A stretch of DNA of 64,000 bases from Gigaspora margarita (Eukaryota; Glomeromycota; Glomeromycetes; Diversisporales; Gigasporaceae): the NCBI GenBank assembly GCA_009809945.1, contig WTPW01000199.1, forward strand, positions 205,352 through 269,351, read 5' to 3'. The position numbers and the translations under genes are program-made. The stretch's first letter is position 1; each line of letters starts with the position of its first letter. Below, piece after piece: positions 57,033 through 64,000 of this stretch. Below the pieces are notes generated by a model that saw only the letters and a program-made list of their open reading frames with translations, made no database searches and was not told the origin of the DNA.

Positions 57033-59797
57033 TTATTTTTTCATATCATTCTTTAAACTTTCCTTTAATAATCTTCTTAGAATTTTACCAGTAGCATTTT
57101 TTGGAATTCTATCAATAAACAATATACCACCTCTTAATCTTTTATATGGTAAAACCTTTTCATCTACAAAAGATTGAATTTCATCTGCCAAAGCTCGGGA
57201 TTGCTTATACATATTTTTAATTGTGACATATGCTGTAGGAAGTTCAATTCCTTCTTTTTAAGAATAATATCCTATTACTGCTGCATCTGATACAGCAGCA
57301 TGTGTAAGCAGAATTGATTCCAATTCAGAAGGTGCCACATGAAAACCCTGCGAATGTTAACTTTGTTATTAATCAAATTATGAAATAATATGCAAAAATA
57401 ATAATTATTATAATCATACTAGGCCTTTTATCATCTCTTTATTTCGATCAACAATAAAGTAGTTCCCTTCATAAAAAAAAAATTAATTATAATTATGTTT
57501 ATATAAATTTTTATTATACACTTATGTGAGCGCCTAGCCATTTCATGCTGTTATTGGGTCAATTCTAATATATGATACACAAACTTTGTTCACCTCATAT
57601 CGGAAGTGAACAAAATTTGCGTATCGCGTTTAGAAATGACCCAATAAGATGCAAAAAATGGCTAGGTGCTTACGTCAAAAATACACAATAATGTAGCTAT
57701 TGGGTCATGCTGTTAACGAAAATCGCTAATTTCTTCACAGGAGACACCGTGTTATGACGTGCCATTTGGTCACGTCATAAGCACAGTGTCCTAGTGAATA
57801 ATCAGTTATCATCAACAACATGACCAATAACTGATAATAAGTCTTATCCAATAATAATTATATACCTTGTTCATCAACAGATACAATATCTCCTGTATTA
57901 AAAAATCCATCTTTGTCAATAACAGCATCTGTAGCTACTTTATTGTTAAGATAACTCTAATTAAAAGTATGATATTTTTAATACAAGCGGCATAGCTACA
58001 GAATTCTGAGTATAGAATAGTTATACTACATACCTTCATAATATTTGGACCATAAATCCATAATTCTCCAGGCTCATTACATCCCAATTCTAAAAAATAA
58101 AATAATAAATTTTACTTGGACCTAAATTAAGAATAAATATACAGTATATAATTATAATTACCATGGCAATCATCGGATAATATTTTAGCTTTTATATTTG
58201 GAATAAGGATTCCAACAGAACCTATTTAAAAATAGTTGCTTAATAGACCACTAATTGATATACAGTAAGCACACCATTTAATGGTATAATACCTGGAACT
58301 GTATTCTTCATTGTATCAGGAAATCTTGTTACTGGACCCGTTTCAGTAAGACCTTTATTATGCCACATAAATAGTAAATAATAATTCACCATGGTGAAAG
58401 AAAAAAAAATTAATGTCCATAATAAGGCCATTCAGAATAAATATCAAGGGGTTATATTAGTTCAAACAACTTAAAATTAAACTTGTTACCATAACCTTGC
58501 GAAATTGGTATTTTAAACATGTTATAAAATTTTCTTTCCGATTGATCACTTAACGGGGCTCCACCACATATAATCTTATCTACACTTGATAAATCAAATT
58601 GTTGAGCTGATGAATTATTGACAAGATTAAGTATAATTGGTGGAGTAGTGTAAATACGGTTAATTTTAAATGTTTGAATTGATTCACAAATCGTTTCCAC
58701 ACTGAAGTTTGAATGTATGATTGCAGTAGCACCCTATAATTTTAATGCACAGATTTTAGTTAAAATTGATAATGTAATAATCAAATAGTAACAAATAAAT
58801 AATAACAAACAAGCATTAAGATCATATGAAGAATACTCGATCCCCAGCCGTTGCAAAGTTGCTATATTTTAAAGAAATAGCAAAAATTACCCTGTTACCT
58901 AAAACCTGAAAACACAAGGAAATTTTTTTAAATGACCTACTAAAACAGCCATGATTATACTGTGTGGTCCAAGATTACACTCCATAATATTTACTTGAGC
59001 TAATCTAGCTACCATGTTTGTGTGAGTAATTTTGATACCTTTACGCTTTCCGGTTGTTCCAGAACTGTAAAACAAATAAGCGGTCGTTGATTTTGCTTCT
59101 TCAGGAGTATAATAAATTGGTTCAATACCGTGATCATTGATTAAGACAGAACGATAAGGTTTATATCCTTTTATTTCTTTATCACCAAACAATAATACCC
59201 TGGATGCAGGAATTTTCGCATCGATTGAAGCTTCAATAGCAGCATCAAGAATTTCAGGATGCACAATCAGAACCGATGCACCTGAGTCGATTAATTGGTA
59301 AGATAATTTAGTTGTTTCATATATTGGATTAGCTGTCGTTACTTTGCCCCCTGAAGATGACAGTAAGTAAATTAGAATTTAAAAACATTAAAAAACTTTA
59401 ATGATATTATTTATTAATGAAATAAAAATACCAGCTGCAATCGTTCCCAAGAGTACGATGGGATAATCAACCTTAACGAAATCATCAAAAGAATTACAGT
59501 ATATCAAGTAAAAATGAAACAAACTTATTTAACAAAAAAAAACAAAAAAAAGTTGAATACTTGATTAGGTGAAAATATCGCCAAAACATCCCCACGTTTA
59601 AATTCTAGCTTATCTTGCAACCCTGCCGCAAACTTTTTCGTTTCGTGCTTAAATTCGCCAAAAGTGTAGCTCCTACCAGAAACCCCGTCCATGTAAATAA
59701 CCTTTTCGTCTGGAATTTTGTTTGGATTACTAGTCACATATTGATAAATTCCGGCTTGAGGGATTTTTATATCTGAACATTTAGATTTAAAGATCAT
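57033..59797 (-). CDS. 4-coumarate-CoA-ligase-like acyl-CoA synthetase, 11 exons, premature stop
   Basis: ANL-family AMP-forming ligase that activates a carboxylic acid to acyl-AMP, then acyl-CoA. Exons (minus): 59797-59561, 59471-59432, 59350-58941, 58861-58811, 58733-58490, 58352-58293, 58221-58162, 58089-58034, 57956-57866, 57466-57420, 57347-57033. All have GT-AG introns and keep frame, giving 536 codons, normal for the family. Motifs: FSPNQVDYPIVLLGTIAAGG, the P-loop YSSGTTGKRKGI, the adenylate motif QGYGLTETGP (joined across intron 5), GFFNTGDIVSVD, VDRNKEMIK and PKNATGKILRR with the catalytic Lys. A TAA at 57258-57260 follows GYYS in the last exon and would remove about 74 residues including that Lys. 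Either a pseudogene allele or a sequence error. The start is the Met after a TATA box (59855-59862); an in-frame Met at 59854 is too close to it. Substrate unknown. Confidence 0.85.
57524..57676. mobile_element. Foldback MITE in intron 9 of the ligase gene
   Basis: TGTGAGCGCCTAGCCATTT pairs with the inverse of the right end (AAATGGCTAGGTGCTTACG), then ATTGGGTCA..TCTAA and TTTGTTCAC in both arms. Host intron 9 is about 400 bases; the others are mostly 60-150. Confidence 0.65.
57698..57829. mobile_element. Second foldback MITE in intron 9
   Basis: TATTGGGTCATGCTGTTAAC at left and the inverse of TATTGGTCATGTTGTTGATG at right; arms meet in GTTATGACGTGCC / GGTCACGTCATAAG. It lies 21 bases from the other and shares the ATTGGGTCATGCTGTTA-like word with it. 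Confidence 0.65.
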
Positions 59798-59854
59798 TTT
59801 TACCAGGAACAGAGTAATATTGAAGATTTCACATAGTGTCAGGTTATATTGCAT

Positions 59855-59862
59855 CTTTTATA
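59855..59862 (-). promoter_or_regulatory. TATA box of the ligase gene
   Basis: TATAAAAG on the minus strand, 58-65 bases upstream of the chosen ATG at 59797, a usual distance. It supports that start over the Met at 59854. Confidence 0.5.
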
Positions 59863-59973
59863 CCAGTAACGATCACGTTTCATGTGTAACATGTAATGTA
59901 GTTCCGTTCAACTTTTTCATCGTGGCTTATTCTGATTTCGCAAAATCCTTTTTAGTAGGATAATGAATCTCAT

Positions 59974-60021
<48 letters not shown>

Positions 60022-60472
60022 ATTATTTATAGCAGAGTTTTTGCGCTTTAACGTTTTTGATTGGCTGTAACCGAGAACTGTGGAAATTTTGGGTTTGTGC
60101 ATTTTGACGTTTTACTAGCTATAATCGAAACTGTGGGAATTTTAAGGTTATGTGTTTAGGATATTTCTTTTTTAAATACGTCATATGATTACTTATTTAT
60201 CTATTGTATGAGAATTTTTAACCAAACATCGCTTTAACAGGTTTTTGTCTCGATTAAAGTACATGACGATCACTATAAAAAATGTCTTTTTTTATTATTG
60301 TCATTCTGAATTGCACGAACTAAAAATATATTATGAAACCCATTCAAGAAGGGGCTGTAAATGAGGAAAATTCTAATATCTTAATTGTATATCCGATGTC
60401 TATGAGCTTGCCAGAGTCGCCACCTCAAATTTCACTAGCAATCGACATCACGATCGCGATTGTCGCAGCATA
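59863..60472. other. Upstream region of the ligase gene; repeat relics
   Basis: A TCTA microsatellite, then an imperfect duplication of GGCTGTAACCGAGAACTGTGG / AGCTATAATCGAAACTGTGG at 60062-60150. The frame at 60333-60524 runs into a MITE end and is not supported as a gene. Confidence 0.4.
59975..60022. repeat. (ATCT)n microsatellite
   Basis: About 12 uninterrupted copies of a 4-base unit. A similar TAGA run follows the repeat at 22940. Confidence 0.92.
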
Positions 60473-60827
60473 TGGGGTCTTTGCCTTGAAAATAGGGTTC
60501 CGAGGTCCCCCAAACCAAAATTGAGATTTTTATTAAGCCTTAATTTATGAAGCTCAAAGTTCATTTCGTGCAAGTTTTATAACCGATTAACTTAATTAAT
60601 ATTAAAATGAGTTATGGAATTTGACGTTGAATATAATGAAAATGATCGACATAGCGGATAAATATTTTACCATCAATTTTATCCAATAACAAAAAAGCTT
60701 TGCGAAGATCATTTCTAAAATTAGCGGAAAATCAAGTTTGGGTTGTTTTGGTTACACAATCTTTATTTACGATTTACTCAAAAAAAATTTATAGTGTCGT
60801 AGGGTCATTTTCAAGGCAAAGACCCCA
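60473..60827. mobile_element. TIR MITE, 355 bp, TA target (TGGGGTCTTTGCC ends)
   Basis: TGGGGTCTTTGCCTTGAAAA at left and its exact inverse at right. TA flanks at 60471-72 and 60828-29. End motif and TSD resemble the 37110 element. No coding capacity. Confidence 0.85.
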
Positions 60828-60967
60828 TATAATTGATTGATTAATTGATTAATTAGTTGATTGGATGCTGCGGCAATGACAATGCTCGTTAGCGAATTTT
60901 TGGGGTATGATTTGTAAATTAGTGTGACACGTGATGAATTTTGTGGTAATTATAATACAGTAATAGA

Positions 60968-61059
60968 ACAGGATGAAACCTGAGTTGCATTTTATTGTTT
61001 TTTATTATAATAAAAAGCGGATATGATGATCACTATTCACAACTCAGGTTTCATCCTGT
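60968..61059. repeat. Short foldback, 92 bp
   Basis: ACAGGATGAAACCTGAGTTG and its exact inverse enclose about 50 AT-rich bases. Confidence 0.75.
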
Positions 61060-61065
61060 CGTATT

Positions 61066-61196
61066 TTTTCGGTAATAAAAATTTAGTTTTTTGATAATAT
61101 AATTTTCGGCCAGTATATCGCTTCGGTATAATTTTATACTTGCCGAAATTTTTATTATTGAAAACTACATTTTTATTGCCGAAAAATAATCTCTAC
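61066..61196. mobile_element. Small foldback MITE (TTTTCGGTAATAAAA ends)
   Basis: TTTTCGGTAATAAAAATTTA at left and the inverse of TTTTCGGCAATAAAAATGTA at right; the arms also contain ATAATTTTCGGCCAG / CCGAAATTTTTATTAT. A larger relative is at 38375-38714. Confidence 0.65.
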
Positions 61197-62084
61197 ACTA
61201 ATTCTGAGTTCGTTCGTTTAAACATTTTTGATTGGTCGCCAGTGTGTTGATATCAATGTTATGTAACATGACGCATTCTGCAATAATTGCCTCTGAAATT
61301 ATGACATGTTGATATCGTCATGTGAAATTTTACTATGTGAATTTCTCATCCACAATAGATCGTCATAACACACTAGATAGCTGCGCGGAAATCAGGAACG
61401 GATAGTGGCTAGATTTGAATGTTTAATATAATAAAGAAATACTAGTGCGATAGGTGGTGCATATTGTTTAATTACCGCCAAAAATTCTATTAACTTATCA
61501 TCTATTACAATATGCTCAGTATTATTTAATTTGAAAAGTTGCTTGGAATTATCATAATTTCTATCATTATTGCAGCAAAGAATTCTGATACAGAATTTAC
61601 TCGTTAATGGATTTACATAGTAGTAAGAATATTAGTCTGTAAAAATTCTGTTACAGAACTTATTCGCTATTTGTGACCACAGTATGTTATGTGATTAAGG
61701 ATGAATTGGTGCATTGCATTAAAAGTGTTATGATTTCTATTATAATTTACTGTAAAGAATCATGTAGTAGTTAAAAGTTGAGTTAGTATTGGAATAATCG
61801 TGATTTTTGCCTAAAAAATTAAGTTACAGAACTTATTCGTTATTCCAGTTATCAGAATTATCGTTGATTTTTATTATAAGTTACTGTAAAAAAATTCTTT
61901 TACAGAACTTAATTATTGTTCCGTTACAACAGTATGTAATTATTCGGCAGCTTACTATGATTCGTCTATCAAACAAATTTATTTTTTGGCAGAAACTATA
62001 TAGTTGCCGAATAATAAAATTGTTATTAGGCAGACTATCGTCGTAAGTTACCTGATAACTATTAAATATCCTTTTTATTGTTAT
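61197..62084. repeat. Region of repeated TTCTGTTACAGAACTTATTCG words, no gene
   Basis: Four versions of the palindromic word TTCTGTTACAGAA followed by TTATTCG-like bases at about 61573, 61649, 61815 and 61890. Frames at 61807-62046 and 61881-62228 lie over these and over the next repeat and are not supported. Confidence 0.45.
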
Positions 62085-62425
62085 TGAACTTTTCATATGG
62101 TTGAAGGTTAAATTTAACATTTGTGGTTCGATGCTTTTAAATTTTAAAACCCCTAAATACAGTAAGATTCTATGGTTATAATAAAAAAAACTTGTTAGAA
62201 AAAAGGGGTGCTTGCTATTTCGGGACACACATGGGTGGTATTGTAATATAGCCGATTTTTTTTTAAAAAGGCAAATTTCGAATTAATACTCCAGTAAGCG
62301 ATTATCTAAAATATTTTTGTAACAACTATCTATTATTATAAATCCTGGGACACTTGTAACATTTGCCGAATGATTTTTTGGGCGATCCAGTTAAGTTATT
62401 GATTTCGGCATGATCCATGTAATAA
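62085..62425 (+). repeat. Dispersed repeat, partner of 6545-6860
   Basis: Same words in the same order and orientation as the copy at 6.5 kb, with an extra stretch before TTAAGTTATTGATTTCGGCA. Confidence 0.7.
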
Positions 62426-62784
62426 AAATAATAAAAATAACAGCAATTTTTTGTGTCATAACAATTATTTTGCAATTATAACAATTATGCCAAAATTTTT
62501 AAATTTTCGTTCAAATGCTTTTCAACATATTTGGCATGCTTGGTTTATACGAAAATTTATGGAAAAAACCGCTCTTGTTAACTAATAAACCTTATAAAAA
62601 AGCTTGAATTTTTATAACAAATTTATTACACGAATAGACACATCACATGAATGATGTATTCCGGATTGTAATTCATATTAATACCAGGTTTTTTCTTCAT
62701 AAAAGTTTTAAGTCGTTAATGTTTAGCTAACGTGATTGTCCTGTGTTGTGCTAAATTTTGCTAATATTTATGATTGTTGTGTCA

Positions 62785-63509
62785 TGTAATCGCACTATTG
62801 AACGAATTATTTTTATTGAATATGTTGTAAATGTATATAAATAAGGTAATTTAAATGTGACTTGAAGCATAAATCGGAGTACGCGAATATTCCAAGCCAT
62901 CCAACATTGCACCATCCACGAATACGCGAAATTTATAGTGAGTTCGTGAAAACAATCGCGAGTACGTTAAAATTATCGCGAATGTGTTCTAATTATCACG
63001 AATACGTGGTAACGCTTATAAGGCCTACAAATTTTAATAAATTAAAAGAATAAGTTCCACGTCCATTTTAAAATCATAAATTATTAAAAGTAAAACAATT
63101 ATCTTTTGAATTCGACTTTAACTTTAATAAACCCTTGCGAGACTCAATTCGACGGACTGAATTGCCTTGTAACTTTGTATTGGATTATTATAACTCGAAT
63201 TCTGCGAACGAATTTGGTTAACCTTTTTAAATTGTTCACGTGACTCTAGTTCTGTTTGAACTTCGTATAACTCTCCCGTGTCGTGATTCACCTGATCATC
63301 AACCCGATATCATACATCATCAACATTACCCCATCATCCCTTATTATCTTTACATCATAGTACCGTTTCGTTTCATTAACCCACTGCCGTTATAAAATTC
63401 TCCCTTTTACTATCACCTTATTCACTTCTACCCGTAATCGGTTGGAACTTAAATTGGCAATATTGTCTATATCAGATATCGTTTTATTACTCTCCCATAC
63501 AACCGTACA
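62785..63509 (+). repeat. LTR-like dispersed repeat (candidate solo LTR), second copy
   Basis: Starts TGTAATCGC and ends AACCGTACA. Co-linear with 55635-56450. No clear target duplication and no adjoining coding region. Fossil, family not determined. The frame at 62862-63053 is inside it. Confidence 0.4.
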
Positions 63510-64000
63510 TATGTTGTGATAATTTATTGTGTAATTATTACTTCATTCTTCGATTAATAATGTATTATACCTAGATCATAATTGTACATATAAATATAAT
63601 CCATTAGTTAATAAAGTGGAAGGATAACGAAGTAATACTATAAATGATAAGGAATAAGTAGAATATACGGTTAACGGAATCATATTCAAAACTGATCATT
63701 TAAATGATTATAGTTTCCTTAATGTCCAACTATCATTAGAACCCGAAACCCTTCATCCCGTATAACTTATGTAGTGCCCAAAGTTAAACTGCACATGTTC
63801 ATTTATCGCTCTCCTAATTTTGGCACATTAGTACTGTTATTTGTACTTGGCTTAAATTTGTTATAATCTAATTCGGAATTTTGATTAAGTTTACAGGTGT
63901 TAGAAGAAATTATTCATCAGTTGATTGGCTTATATTGTATATTTTGTGTAATTTTATCTACCGTTTTGTTCACAAGTGTTTCATAAATAATTTTATTCAT
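63510..64000. other. Intergenic to window end, no gene
   Basis: No coding signal, TIR or tail recognised. Confidence 0.45.

Noticed and set aside
57236-57282. A 46-base GT..AG intron that would skip the ligase stop codon
   Set aside because: Its removal shifts the downstream frame away from the conserved PTAYV...ATGKILRR sequence, so it does not rescue the reading.
60333-60524. 63-codon ORF with a hydrophobic segment
   Set aside because: Its 3' third is the terminal repeat of the MITE at 60473-60827; no family recognised.
61881-62228. 115-codon minus-strand ORF
   Set aside because: Overlies dispersed repeats, has low-information composition and no recognisable motif.

Overview
The window is very AT-rich eukaryotic DNA with few genes and many nested transposable elements. 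It is most like an arbuscular mycorrhizal fungus (Glomeromycotina, Rhizophagus/Gigaspora type). The indications are an F-box protein fused to a long ribonuclease-inhibitor-type LRR array, a small secreted ML-domain protein, a many-intron 4-coumarate-CoA-ligase-like gene with short GT-AG introns, and abundant hAT, Tc1/mariner-like and LINE elements. Species is inference; nothing in the sequence fixes it.

Layout. 1-10.7 kb holds an intact F-box/LRR gene (1907-4813, +) and an ML-domain gene (10205-10654, +), separated by MITEs and small repeats. 10.7-24 kb has no host gene: a 5'-truncated LINE with a Tc1-like MITE inside it, hAT elements at 15.2 and 17.4 kb, tRNA-like SINE pieces, and a scaffold gap at 13.3 kb beside a Tn5/Nextera adaptor sequence (assembly artefact). 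At 27.1-34.9 kb a 1.6-kb hAT element has been split by a 6.1-kb, apparently intact LINE (1966-codon ORF, 18-bp target-site duplication). 35-48 kb is dense with foldback elements. It includes a four-level nest at 42.7-47.8 kb: a TIR element interrupted by a SINE-like copy and by a minus-strand LINE, the LINE interrupted by a GC-rich hAT, and the hAT interrupted by a foldback element whose centre is a 737-base gap. 48-54.3 kb is gene-free and contains a tandem array of large palindromes. At 57-59.8 kb lies an 11-exon acyl-CoA synthetase gene (-) with a premature stop in its last exon. The remainder to 64 kb is MITEs and two LTR-like repeats.

The host genes are unrelated and form no operon or cluster. 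By eye, CpG is common at about 1-10, 24-27 and 55-64 kb, and strikingly rare in the repeat-filled blocks at about 11-22 and 35-54 kb. Repeats with copies in both kinds of block look CpG-decayed in the poor block. This suggests cytosine methylation and deamination of a repeat compartment (inference).

No CRISPR, complete tRNA, rRNA or prokaryote-like gene cluster was seen. Many TE boundaries below rest on target-site duplications and terminal inverted repeats read directly from the sequence.
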